Positions 1 through 7,298 of a stretch of DNA of 11,866 nt are shown piece after piece. The notes beneath the pieces are model-generated. The model was not told where the DNA came from and made no database searches. It saw nothing but the letters and a program-made list of their open reading frames with translations. Origin of the DNA: Firmicutes bacterium HGW-Firmicutes-10 (lineage in GTDB: Bacteria; Bacillota_I; Bacilli_A; Erysipelotrichales; Erysipelotrichaceae); the NCBI GenBank assembly GCA_002841605.1, contig PHAF01000052.1:1-11866 (forward strand), in the 5' to 3' direction. The first letter of the stretch is position 1; each line of letters starts with the position of its first letter. Both the position numbers and the translations under genes were made by a program.

Positions 1-28
1 CGGGACGAAAATCATTTACTAAAATCAT
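1..28 (-). CDS. efp: Elongation factor P, N-terminal fragment (cut by window edge)
   Basis: Only the first nine codons are in the window, reading MILVNDFRP, followed by a codon starting with G. This closely resembles the start of bacterial elongation factor P, which relieves ribosome stalling at polyproline stretches. The ATG is at 28 and a strong AGGAGGTGA ribosome site lies at 33-41. The TAG stop of the upstream Xaa-Pro peptidase gene (40-42) overlaps this ribosome site, so translation of the two genes is probably coupled. The pairing of a yqhT-type peptidase with efp is common in Firmicutes and supports the call. The rest of the gene lies beyond the left edge. Confidence 0.85.
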
Positions 29-39
29 TCGTTCACCTC

Positions 40-1113
40 CTACCGTATATATTTTAACTGCTTGTCCGATTTTGTCAATCGAATACAGCCATCTTTGGTA
101 ATAAGGACATCATCTTCGATCCGCACACCACCTAAACCCGGAATGTAAATTCCCGGCTCAATGGTAACGACCATGCCTTCCTTCAAAACTTCCGTACTTA
201 TTTTATTAAGCCGAGGTGCTTCATGAATCAGCACTCCTAGTCCATGTCCTGTACCGTGCTGAAAGTACGATCCATAACCGGCATCTGTTATGATATCGCG
301 TGCAATTTTATCTATGTCTCTTGTAGCAACATTCGGTTTGCATGCTTCTAATGCACTGACTTGAGCTCTCAGTACGATTTCATATATTTCAACGAGTTTC
401 TTATCGGCTTGTCTGCTCATCGCAAAAGTTCTTGTCAAGTCAGAACAGTATCCTTCATAGACTGCCCCAAAATCAATGGTCACAAAGTCACTTGCTTCGA
501 TTACTTTACTACTGGCCACGCCATGAGGCATTGCTCCACGCCATCCGGATGCAACGATCGTATTAAATGAGAAAGATTGTGCGCCGAGTTGGCGTATTTT
601 GTTATACAAAATCAAATCCACTTCGGATTCCGTCATGCCTGGCTTGATAACTTCCATGATATGTCCAATTGCTTCATCCGCAATGTCCGCTGCTTTTTGC
701 ATGATTTCAATTTCTTCCTCAAGCTTAAAAAGCCGCAATTCATTGAAATCAACACCGACAAGCTGCGCTTTGATCGAAGAACTAAACATTTCATGCTCAG
801 AAAACGTCATCTGATCTTTTTCAAATCCGATCGTCTCGATCTGTTCTTTCGAGATGATGTCATTGATACATTTTGCTACAGTATTGTTTACATCGTCAGT
901 AAGCAAAACCACTGAATTTTTACACTGACTCTTGGCTTGATCAATGTACCTGAAATCCACCATCACATACTGATTTGACTCTGTAACCAAAACAGTTGCT
1001 GTCGTACCGGTAAACCCCGTTAGATAAAATTTGTTGTGAGCTGATGTAATCAAGGCTGCTTGAGCTCCCTGATTTTTAGACAGATCAATGCATCTTTTTG
1101 TTTTTATACTCAT
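40..1113 (-). CDS. pepP: Xaa-Pro peptidase, aminopeptidase P family (YqhT-like)
   Basis: A 357-residue M24-family metallopeptidase expected to remove N-terminal residues preceding proline, in the cytoplasm. The N-terminal creatinase-like domain (about 1-120) carries FYLTGFTG. The C-terminal pita-bread domain holds all five predicted metal ligands: D214 (TIDFG), D225 (CSDLTRTF), H290 (GTGHGLG), E319 (TIEPGIY) and E333 (VRIED). Length is normal for YqhT-type enzymes. The ATG at 1113 is chosen because the protein from there (MSIKTKRCIDL) aligns with the usual family start, and a promoter lies just upstream. A TTG at 1155 could add 14 residues but overlaps that promoter. The ribosome site is weak (GGTGA). 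Its stop codon overlaps the efp ribosome site. Confidence 0.95.
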   Translation of the reverse strand: MSIKTKRCIDLSKNQGAQAALITSAHNKFYLTGFTGTTATVLVTESNQYVMVDFRYIDQAKSQCKNSVVLLTDDVNNTVAKCINDIISKEQIETIGFEKDQMTFSEHEMFSSSIKAQLVGVDFNELRLFKLEEEIEIMQKAADIADEAIGHIMEVIKPGMTESEVDLILYNKIRQLGAQSFSFNTIVASGWRGAMPHGVASSKVIEASDFVTIDFGAVYEGYCSDLTRTFAMSRQADKKLVEIYEIVLRAQVSALEACKPNVATRDIDKIARDIITDAGYGSYFQHGTGHGLGVLIHEAPRLNKISTEVLKEGMVVTIEPGIYIPGLGGVRIEDDVLITKDGCIRLTKSDKQLKYIR

Positions 1114-1137
1114 ATATTCACCACTTTCAATGTACTT

Positions 1138-1166
1138 ATTATAAAACCTGAACAAAGATGTTACAA
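1138..1166 (-). promoter_or_regulatory. SigA-like promoter for the pepP-efp unit
   Basis: On the minus strand TTGTAA (1166-1161) is followed after 17 bases by a consensus TATAAT (1143-1138). Transcription would begin near 1131, leaving a leader of about 18 bases before the ATG at 1113. The -35 box lies just past the comGG stop codon (1172-1170). This promoter would let pepP and efp be expressed independently of the comG operon that reads into them. Identified by sequence match only. Confidence 0.6.
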
Positions 1167-1169
1167 CAA

Positions 1170-1532
1170 TTATTCATAGTTGATACTTAAGATGATGTCA
1201 TTTTGAATATCATACTCAACCATCATCTTATAACAGATCTCTGAACAGATACTTACTTTTATTATATCCTCAAAGGTGATCAAAACGCGCTGTTGGAAAA
1301 TGATGAATTCTAAATCACCACTGTTCTTATGTGTTCTGATTTTTTTGATTACTTCCTTTTCTGTCTTAACACGCAAATCGGCCACTTCGTATAAATGGAT
1401 TTGTTTTAAAGATATTTGCTTTTGGATCATTATCATCGATATGAAAAAATTAAAAAACATATAAAAAGTAAGTACATGAATTAGAATGAATCCTTTACTC
1501 GAACTCAAATACAAAAGTGAACGGATTTTCAT
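1170..1532 (-). CDS. comGG: ComGG-like minor pseudopilin
   Basis: A 120-residue protein in the last position of the comG operon. It has a short basic leader, then a SKGFILI stretch and a long hydrophobic helix (about 14-37), matching the shape of a prepilin signal though without the Glu at +5, as in other ComGG proteins. The remainder is a small hydrophilic domain. It would be a minor subunit of the competence pseudopilus that brings DNA through the wall. The ATG at 1532 has GGAG six bases upstream. An in-frame ATG at 1565 would give a longer leader but has no ribosome site. It overlaps comGF by 38 bases. The identity rests mainly on position and N-terminal shape. Confidence 0.75.
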   Translation of the reverse strand: MKIRSLLYLSSSKGFILIHVLTFYMFFNFFISMIMIQKQISLKQIHLYEVADLRVKTEKEVIKKIRTHKNSGDLEFIIFQQRVLITFEDIIKVSICSEICYKMMVEYDIQNDIILSINYE

Positions 1533-1881
1533 ACCACACTCCATGAATTTTGATTTCATTCTCATTTAACTCCCATTGAATCTCAATCACACTATCAATC
1601 AATATTTCATAACCCGGTTTTTTTACAAGACGGCTGTTTTCATTCACAAGACAGAAATGTCTTAAGTCGAGATTAAAACAAAGCTGATTTTCAACTAGTT
1701 CAAAATTTTTACTTCTAGAGAACATTTGATCCAATTGAAGTTTAAAGACATCCAACTGAGAAATAAAAGTGATTTCCGGAATACTTTTGAGGGCTAATGT
1801 GATTGAAGACATTGTAATCAATATAAAACTGTATGCAATCATTGCAATCAATGCTTCAATCAAAACAAAACCTTTATTCAT
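1495..1881 (-). CDS. comGF: ComGF-like minor pseudopilin
   Basis: A 128-residue pseudopilin. The N-terminus MNKGFVLIEALIAMIAYS is a prepilin peptidase site (cleavage after KG, F at +1, E at +5) followed by a membrane helix to about residue 30. The C-terminal domain contains pieces typical of ComGF, such as CFNLDLRHFCLV and a late SVIEIQWELNENEIKI strand. Two cysteines (about 68 and 76) could form a disulfide. The ATG overlaps the comGE stop codon in an ATGA junction, so translation is likely coupled to comGE. No separate strong ribosome site is seen. It presumably joins ComGC, GD, GE and GG in the competence pseudopilus. Confidence 0.85.
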   Translation of the reverse strand: MNKGFVLIEALIAMIAYSFILITMSSITLALKSIPEITFISQLDVFKLQLDQMFSRSKNFELVENQLCFNLDLRHFCLVNENSRLVKKPGYEILIDSVIEIQWELNENEIKIHGVWYENPFTFVFEFE

Positions 1882-2015
1882 AGAAACAGCATCATTAACT
1901 GATACAACAACATGACCACTACTGAAATCACCAAACCTGAAATGATCACTTCAATCATCAGAAACCCTTTTATTGATTTTAAAACGGCCAAATCCAAGCC
2001 ATATGACCAGTTCAT
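1878..2015 (-). CDS. comGE: Very short ComGE-like pseudopilin (45 aa)
   Basis: A 45-codon gene between comGD and comGF. The start ATG at 2015 follows an excellent AAGGAGG ribosome site (2030-2024). The protein has a 17-residue leader ending in KSIKG, then FLMIEVIISG: the K-G/F cleavage site and E at +5 of type IV prepilins. The predicted mature product is 28 residues, almost all one hydrophobic helix ending in LMMLFL. ComGE of B. subtilis has a globular domain after the helix; here it is missing. The gene overlaps comGD by 65 bases and comGF by four (ATGA). Strong ribosome site, operon position and intact cleavage motif argue that it is expressed. It could be a shrunken ComGE or a helix-only assembly factor. 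Confidence 0.8.
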   Translation of the reverse strand: MNWSYGLDLAVLKSIKGFLMIEVIISGLVISVVVMLLYQLMMLFL

Positions 2016-2298
2016 TTTGAGCCCCTCCTTGATGGACGATCAGCGTCCTTGCTTTATTAATGTGCCCTTTTGGATTAAACCAACAGTCACGTTTCGGACA
2101 GATTATTGGATCGATAACTACGGTTTTACGATATGCCATTGCTTCTAGCTGATTACTTATGATTATGTTTTCAATATCTTCACTGATATTGATATTGTTC
2201 AATTGACTTGTTGGCAATATCAGACCTAAGATTAGAAATACGACCAATAACTCGATTATCACAAAACCATCATCGTATCCTTGCCTGATTACTTTCAA
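1951..2298 (-). CDS. comGD: ComGD-like minor pseudopilin
   Basis: A 115-residue pseudopilin. Residues DGFVIIELLVVFLILG form a prepilin cleavage site (after G11, F at +1, E at +5) and membrane helix. The residue before the glycine is Asp, where Lys or Arg is usual. The C-terminal domain has CPKRDCW, a close cysteine pair (about 67 and 72), and later strands ending in LGFGRFKINKR, in keeping with ComGD. The start is a TTG at 2298 because AAGGAG stands seven bases upstream and no ATG in this frame precedes the signal. It overlaps comGC by 29 bases and runs 65 bases into comGE. Confidence 0.85.
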   Translation of the reverse strand: MKVIRQGYDDGFVIIELLVVFLILGLILPTSQLNNINISEDIENIIISNQLEAMAYRKTVVIDPIICPKRDCWFNPKGHINKARTLIVHQGGAQNELVIWLGFGRFKINKRVSDD

Positions 2299-2563
2299 TG
2301 ATAATCTCCTTCCCGTTTTGACAGAATCGTTGTTCTTCTATCAAAAATCCTGCTGCGATCAAATCATCCAGATCTTTTGGGTACTTCTGATTTTCCAACT
2401 TAAACTGAAGAATTGCGGTATCTACCAGGCTCACCTGCGATTTGCATCCGCTTGTTTCAATAACAGTGACCGTTTTTGCAATGTTAGGTATCGTTAAAAG
2501 AAACAATAACGCAATTGCCATCATTACGATCATCATTTCTACAAGGGTGAATCCTTTCCTCAT
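2270..2563 (-). CDS. comGC: ComGC, major competence pseudopilin
   Basis: A 97-residue protein and the clearest pseudopilin here. MRKGFTLVEMMIVMMAIALL has the canonical prepilin peptidase site (KG/FTLVE), and the helix ends with TIPNIAKT as in ComGC. The mature domain holds the conserved cysteine pair (ETSGCKSQ near 40 and RFCQNGK near 81) known to form a stabilising disulfide, and the KYPKDLDDLIAAGF segment shared with ComGC and other class IV pilins. After processing by a ComC-type peptidase (not in this window) it would polymerise into the transformation pseudopilus. The ATG at 2563 follows GGAGG. It lies 11 bases after comGB. Confidence 0.95.
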   Translation of the reverse strand: MRKGFTLVEMMIVMMAIALLFLLTIPNIAKTVTVIETSGCKSQVSLVDTAILQFKLENQKYPKDLDDLIAAGFLIEEQRFCQNGKEIIIESNQARIR

Positions 2564-2574
2564 GTTACCTCCAC

Positions 2575-3525
2575 TTATATCATCGAGCCTAAGGCGGTCA
2601 TCGGTATTTGAATGACTTGATACAACAAGATGACAGATATAGAAAACTGAAAGTAAACAAATACAGTAAAGCAGTCAATCAATCTTTTTAGCTTAAAGCT
2701 AAGATATTCCGTATTAAATTCACAGTAATTAGATAATTGACTGATTACATTGATCTCATAAAATCCCAATTGCATGTAGATCTTAAATGAGCTATCTGTT
2801 TCAATACTTGATATTGAATCATTAAAGCTGTTTCCCTCATTCAACTTGTTTGAACAATTGCTCGCTAAAAACGCAACAAAGGGAAAATCAACATTTCTAC
2901 CTAACATTTCTAGTGATTTTTGTGTTGAAATCCCTGATTTTATGCACTCATTTAACATCCTTGAGAACAGTCCGGTCGTATACACAGTCAAGATATTGTC
3001 TTTAAATCTTAAGTGTAAAGATTTATAAAAAAAGTTTCTTGAATTGGGATTGTTGAGCGATATCTTCAGAAAAATCAGAGTGATAAAAATTGTCATATAA
3101 ATCATTGTCAACAAAACTAAGGTTGTGTTAAATCCAATGAGAATCAAGTTGCTATCGGCAATCTCAAACATCGACTGAATTCGTTGAAGCAAAGTCAATT
3201 TGAAAAAAAGCATCGAAACATATGTAAATATGCATATAAAACTTGGATATAGTAATTGCTTGATTAACTTAAAACTGAGTTCATCATTTAGTTTGTTAAT
3301 CATCAGCCACATCCTTAAACACTGCTCATCACTTAAGTATTTTCGCATGTTCTCATACATGTTCACTGATTTACCAAATGACTGAGATATCATTTCCTGT
3401 ATTGAATCCTGTTTACAGCCTGAGATGATTTTAATCTGATCAAATGTACAGCCGCTTTTCATAAGCGTCAGCACTAGGGACATTTTTGATTTCAATTGAT
3501 TGTTTTTAATAAAATATGAATTCAA
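2575..3525 (-). CDS. comGB: ComGB, pseudopilus inner-membrane platform protein
   Basis: A 316-residue polytopic protein of the type II secretion F (GspF/PilC) family. It has two GspF-type halves. Membrane segments lie near 92-113, 124-154 and 283-306, and the second half contains the family-like stretch ECIKSGISTQKSLEML. ComGB is the platform on which the ComGA ATPase acts during pseudopilus assembly. The start is uncertain. I prefer the TTG at 3525, eight bases after GGAGAGG. The GTG at 3534 would add three residues but overlaps that ribosome site. It overlaps the comGA end by about 20 bases, suggesting coupled translation. The sequence is divergent, but size, topology and position agree. 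Confidence 0.88.
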   Translation of the reverse strand: MNSYFIKNNQLKSKMSLVLTLMKSGCTFDQIKIISGCKQDSIQEMISQSFGKSVNMYENMRKYLSDEQCLRMWLMINKLNDELSFKLIKQLLYPSFICIFTYVSMLFFKLTLLQRIQSMFEIADSNLILIGFNTTLVLLTMIYMTIFITLIFLKISLNNPNSRNFFYKSLHLRFKDNILTVYTTGLFSRMLNECIKSGISTQKSLEMLGRNVDFPFVAFLASNCSNKLNEGNSFNDSISSIETDSSFKIYMQLGFYEINVISQLSNYCEFNTEYLSFKLKRLIDCFTVFVYFQFSISVILLYQVIQIPMTALGSMI

Positions 3526-4354
3526 ATTTTGCACCTCTCCCCTTTTTGTCTTGCCTTAAAACCAATTGTTGAAAGATGCTGACTTTAAGCGTCTGCTCGA
3601 TATCCGCTTTCGAAACTTCAAAATCCATCAAGCGATAAATTGTTTGTTGCGCGGATGCAGAGTGTATGGTAGCGACGACCAAATGCCCGCTATAAGCGGA
3701 ACGGATTGCTGCTTTTGCTTCTGTAGGTCCACGGATTTCGCCGATAACGATAACATCGGGGTCATGTCTCAGTAATTGAAAAACTGCTTCACTAAAGGTC
3801 AACCCCTGTTTACTGTTGACTTGAACCTGCATGAACTGATCAAATATTTGTTCTATTGGATCTTCAATGGTATAAATACGCCGATTTCTTAAAGTTTTAA
3901 GCCATGTAAACATTGTCGTACTTTTACCGCTGCCAGTCGATCCGCAAAAAAGAATCAATCCGTTTTGCAGTTGTGTCAATCTCTGAAATTCCTTTTGATA
4001 TTCATCAGAAGATAACTCGGCAAGACTATCTGCTTTATGCAAGTTCAATATGCGAATCACACCGCTTTTACTGTGATACGTTTCGATAGCTGAAAAACGC
4101 AGCCGTACCTTTTGTTTTCGTATAATTATTTCAAAACTGCCGGTCTGAGGAATCATATTCATCGACAAATCCAGATTTGAGCGAAATTTACAGTATTCAA
4201 AAAGATCGTTAAGATTTCCCATGATTGGTGCAGACACTAGTCCATAGAGTGATCGAAACAGTATTTTCTGCTTGTTTGCTTCGATTTGCATGTGCACATC
4301 CGTCGATCGTTTAGATAGTGCCGAAACGATCAGATTTTCCAATATTTCCTCCAT
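3506..4354 (-). CDS. comGA: ComGA, pseudopilus assembly ATPase
   Basis: A 282-residue type II secretion/type IV pilus ATPase (GspE/PilB family), cytoplasmic, powering the competence pseudopilus. The N-terminal domain has the STDVHMQ motif (17-23). The ATPase core has Walker A GSTGSGKST (138-146), the Asp box YTIEDPIE (161-168), Walker B DPDVIVIGEIR (198-208) with E206, and the His box VVATIHS (226-232). It is shorter than B. subtilis ComGA (about 356 residues), mostly through a compact N-terminal domain and a trimmed C-terminus. No zinc-binding cysteine cluster is seen. The ATG at 4354 follows GGTGA. It is the first gene of the comG operon, with a promoter just upstream. Confidence 0.95.
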   Translation of the reverse strand: MEEILENLIVSALSKRSTDVHMQIEANKQKILFRSLYGLVSAPIMGNLNDLFEYCKFRSNLDLSMNMIPQTGSFEIIIRKQKVRLRFSAIETYHSKSGVIRILNLHKADSLAELSSDEYQKEFQRLTQLQNGLILFCGSTGSGKSTTMFTWLKTLRNRRIYTIEDPIEQIFDQFMQVQVNSKQGLTFSEAVFQLLRHDPDVIVIGEIRGPTEAKAAIRSAYSGHLVVATIHSASAQQTIYRLMDFEVSKADIEQTLKVSIFQQLVLRQDKKGRGAKFEFIFY

Positions 4355-4375
4355 ATTATCACCACTACCTTATAC

Positions 4376-4404
4376 GATATATCCTTCATTAACCCTTAGG
4401 TCAA
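4376..4404 (-). promoter_or_regulatory. Promoter of the comG operon
   Basis: TTGACC (4404-4399) is followed after exactly 17 bases by TATATC (4381-4376), a reasonable SigA-type promoter about 20 bases upstream of comGA. It starts right after the T-tract of the terminator of the surface protein gene, so comG is its own transcription unit. No AAAA-N5-TTTT ComK box was found, and only a poor resemblance to a streptococcal ComX box. How competence is switched on is not visible here. Confidence 0.6.
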
Positions 4405-4410
4405 TATATC

Positions 4411-4443
4411 AAAATAAAAAAGCGGATTCTTTCGAACCCGCTT
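4411..4443 (-). terminator. Intrinsic terminator after the surface protein gene
   Basis: A hairpin with arms 4420-4429 and 4434-4443 (AAGCGGATTC against GAACCCGCTT, one mismatch) and a four-base TTTC loop. On the minus strand it is followed by TTTTTATTTT (4420-4411). It lies 15 bases after the stop codon of the repeat protein gene and separates it from comG. Confidence 0.88.
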
Positions 4444-4458
4444 AACTGCTAAATTAGT

Positions 4459-7287
4459 CTAGTTTTTTGCTTCTCTCTTCTTTGTCAAGAGCAATAAGAT
4501 CAAACCGAGTGCCAATGCACCTAATCCGATATATCCGCTGTTATTGTCGGAAGTATCCGGTAGAGTTGCATTAATCAAAATCGTTACGGTCGCGATTTCC
4601 GAATCAACTTCGCCATCATTCACTTTGAATGTGAAACTGTCTTCGTAGTTTTCGGAATTGTTGTGTGTATAAGTGAATGTGCCATCTGCATTGAATACAA
4701 GAACACCATGAGCAGGTCCACTTACCAGGATAAATGTAATGTCATCGCCATCTTCATCAAAGCCTGAAACCATACCGTTATAGCTTTCGCCTTGATCGAC
4801 ATCAAAATCGGAGTCGTTTGCGACTGGAGCTGCATTTTGATCTGGTTGGGTAGCATTGATAAGAATGGTTACGGTAGCAACATTGGAATCTGCCAAACCG
4901 TCATTAACTTTGAATGTAAAGCTGTCTTCATAATTTTCTGAGCCGTCATGAATATAGGAGAATGTGCCATCAGCGTTGATTACCAGTACTCCATGCAATG
5001 GATTAGCAACAACCAAGAATGTCAATTCATCATCTTCAGCATCACTGCCGGTCAGTAAACCAAGATATTCTTCCCCTTGATCGACATCGAAGTCATCATC
5101 ATTAGCAACAGGTGCATCATTGACTGGGGTAATTGTAATGGTAACAGTAGCAGCCGATGAGTATAATTCACCATCGAATACTCTGAATGTAAAGCTGTCA
5201 GATGTGGTTTCCGAACCATCGTGGATATACTCGAAGGTTCCATCCGCATTGATCGTCAATGTACCGTGAAGCGGTAAATCAACAGCTTCAAATGTCAATT
5301 CATCATCTTCAGCATCGCTGCCTGTCAGCGTTCCGTTTTCGGTTCCACCTTCAGCAACTGTGAATGCATCCGGATCAGCCACTGGAGCATCATTGACCGG
5401 AGTGATCGTAATGTTTACAGTTGCGGCCGATGAGTATAATTCACCATCGAATACTCTAAATGTGAAGCTGTCAGATGTGGTTTCCGAACCGTCATGAATA
5501 TACTTGAAGGTTCCGTCAGCATTGATCGTCAATGTACCGTGAAGCGGTAGATCAACGGCTTCAAATGTCAATTCGTCATTTTCCGGATCACTGCCGGTCA
5601 GCGTACCATCTTCAGTGCCGCCTTCAGCAACTGTGAATGCATCCGGGTCTGCTGTTGGAGCATCATTTTCCTGAGTGATTGTAATGCTTACTTTAGCAGC
5701 CGATGAATAGAATTCACCATCGAATACTCTGAATGTAAAGCTGTCAGATGTGGTTTCCGAACCGTCGTGGATATACTCGAAGGTTCCGTCTGCATTGATA
5801 ATTAGTGAGCCATGCAATGGATCAGCAACAACTTCAAATGTTAAATCATCATCTTCCGGGTCACTGCCGGTCAGCGTTCCGTTTTCGGTTCCGCCTTCAG
5901 CAACTGTGAATGCATCCGGGTCTGCTGTTGGAGCATCATTTTCCTGAGTGATTGTAATGCTTACTTTAGCAGCCGATGAATATAATTCACCATCAAATAC
6001 TCTGAATGTAAAGCTGTCAGATGTGGTTTCCGAACCGTCATGAATATACTCGAAGGTTCCATCCGCATTGATTGTTAATGTACCGTGAAGCGGTAAATCA
6101 ACAGCTTCAAATGTCAATTCGTCATCTTCCGGATCACTGCCGGTCAACGTACCGTTTTCGGTTCCGCCTTCAGCAACTGTGAATGCATCCGGGTCGGCTT
6201 TCGGAGCATCATTGACCGGTGTTACCGTAATGTTGACCGTTGCCGGGGATGAGTAAGCAAATCCATCATAAACTCTGAATGTAAAGCTGTCAGAAGTCGT
6301 TTCCGAACCATCATGAATATACTCGAAGGTTCCGTCTTCGTTTATTGTCAGCAGACCATGAGATGGTCCGGATACTTTGAAGAAAGTAATGATTTGACCA
6401 TCTGAATCACTGCCAGTCAGCGTACCGTTTTTGGTTCCGCCTTCAGCAACAGTAAATGAGTCTGGATCAGCTTTTGGAGGGGTATTGAGCGTCCGCACAG
6501 TGACTCGTGCAGAATCAGTCAATATTGCAGGATCATGATGCATCAATGAATTGGAAGTAACTGTGTTGTCTTCATAGACATCACCGATTGCCCCTGCATA
6601 GAATGTACGGTTGTATTGATAAGATCCCGAATCAGTGAAAGTCCACGGACCGGCACCGGACCAAGAATCAGTAACAGTCAACGTTTCATTAAAAACGCTT
6701 GTCGGAGTATCTTTGAAATTAATAGCCGCCTGCGTACCAGAAATTTTGATGTTGCCGATATTGACATAATTTGCAAGATCAATAGAAACTTTTAATGGTA
6801 CTATGTCCTTGATATTACCCAGCAATACAAATGATGTTGTATACTCTTTTGTAAACGTTGCGCCATCTGCAACAACCAAATCGTTTTCAACGGTTTCAGT
6901 AACATGCACGATTGAACCGCTCGTATTTTGGATGCTTGCAACGATGTCAGTTTGGATTGCGCCCGGTCCCTTATTAAGAACCGTCACATTATAAGTCAAA
7001 CTGAATGTGGAGGTTTGTGTCCGAACTGCACTGACCGTATATGTAACACTTCCCGAACCGCCGGCTGACAGTTCAAGCAATGTCGGGGATGCTGTCTTTT
7101 CAAGAGTCCATTCATATACGATATTGTAATCCGGTGTAACGTTGAACTTGTCAACAGATAGTTCAACAGCTGCACCTTCTCCCGGCTTAGCCGCAAATAC
7201 CTGCAGCTTGATCGGCGAGAACGATGTGCCAAACGCAAATGCAAACAATGACAGAATGATAAGCGTTCGTCTGATAAATTTGTTCAT
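4459..7287 (-). CDS. Large repeat-containing, sortase-type surface protein (tandem-95 / cadherin-like adhesin)
   Basis: A 942-residue secreted protein. Residues 1-33 form a signal peptide (basic MNKFIRR, hydrophobic core, VFAA cleavage region). Residues 45-270 are beta-rich and of the DUF11-like kind common in Gram-positive surface proteins (YEWTLEKTASPT, GPWTFTDSGSYQYNRT). Residues 273-908 are seven tandem ~91-residue repeats with VAEGGT, GTLTGSDPEDDELTF, NADGTFEYIHDGSE and DSFTFRVFDG, the tandem-95/cadherin-like fold, often acidic and calcium-binding. The C-terminus has LPDTS (909-913), a hydrophobic helix (918-934) and the basic tail KKREAKN, a sortase signal with Ser replacing the final Gly of LPXTG. 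A role as adhesin or surface stalk is inferred. The ATG at 7287 follows AAAGGAG. It lies 39 bases after the small membrane protein gene and is probably co-transcribed with it. Confidence 0.88.
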   Translation of the reverse strand: MNKFIRRTLIILSLFAFAFGTSFSPIKLQVFAAKPGEGAAVELSVDKFNVTPDYNIVYEWTLEKTASPTLLELSAGGSGSVTYTVSAVRTQTSTFSLTYNVTVLNKGPGAIQTDIVASIQNTSGSIVHVTETVENDLVVADGATFTKEYTTSFVLLGNIKDIVPLKVSIDLANYVNIGNIKISGTQAAINFKDTPTSVFNETLTVTDSWSGAGPWTFTDSGSYQYNRTFYAGAIGDVYEDNTVTSNSLMHHDPAILTDSARVTVRTLNTPPKADPDSFTVAEGGTKNGTLTGSDSDGQIITFFKVSGPSHGLLTINEDGTFEYIHDGSETTSDSFTFRVYDGFAYSSPATVNITVTPVNDAPKADPDAFTVAEGGTENGTLTGSDPEDDELTFEAVDLPLHGTLTINADGTFEYIHDGSETTSDSFTFRVFDGELYSSAAKVSITITQENDAPTADPDAFTVAEGGTENGTLTGSDPEDDDLTFEVVADPLHGSLIINADGTFEYIHDGSETTSDSFTFRVFDGEFYSSAAKVSITITQENDAPTADPDAFTVAEGGTEDGTLTGSDPENDELTFEAVDLPLHGTLTINADGTFKYIHDGSETTSDSFTFRVFDGELYSSAATVNITITPVNDAPVADPDAFTVAEGGTENGTLTGSDAEDDELTFEAVDLPLHGTLTINADGTFEYIHDGSETTSDSFTFRVFDGELYSSAATVTITITPVNDAPVANDDDFDVDQGEEYLGLLTGSDAEDDELTFLVVANPLHGVLVINADGTFSYIHDGSENYEDSFTFKVNDGLADSNVATVTILINATQPDQNAAPVANDSDFDVDQGESYNGMVSGFDEDGDDITFILVSGPAHGVLVFNADGTFTYTHNNSENYEDSFTFKVNDGEVDSEIATVTILINATLPDTSDNNSGYIGLGALALGLILLLLTKKREAKN
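4564..6471 (-). repeat. Seven tandem ~273-bp repeats in the surface protein gene
   Basis: Repeat units begin at about 6471, 6198, 5925, 5652, 5379, 5106 and 4821. The first five are exactly 273 bases; the sixth is 285 and the last is shorter. Units 2 to 5 are nearly identical: I count about five to seven differences in 91 residues between the pairs compared, and the DNA keeps long identical runs, for example around 5888-5970 and 5615-5697. Units 1, 6 and 7 at the ends are more diverged. This pattern suggests recent internal duplication and possible copy-number change by recombination. Confidence 0.9.
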
Positions 7288-7298
7288 AAATTTCTCCT

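Noticed and set aside
577..915. Plus-strand open frame of about 112 codons opposite the peptidase gene
   Set aside because: It lies entirely antisense to a well-supported gene with all metal ligands, and its translation shows no recognisable domain.
1114..1155. Upstream TTG start for the Xaa-Pro peptidase
   Set aside because: It would overlap the TATAAT promoter box and add 14 residues not expected in the family; the ATG at 1113 gives the normal N-terminus.
4371..4380. Streptococcal ComX (cin) box upstream of comGA
   Set aside because: ATCGTATA agrees with TACGAATA at only five of eight positions, no better than expected in an A/T-rich stretch.
5052..5249. Minus-strand open frame of about 65 codons inside the repeat region
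   Set aside because: It is an out-of-frame shadow of the repeat protein gene, with no ribosome site or recognisable domain.
4564..6471. Regularly spaced repeats considered as a CRISPR-like or intergenic repeat array
   Set aside because: The 273-base period is in frame throughout and encodes a continuous ~91-residue protein repeat.
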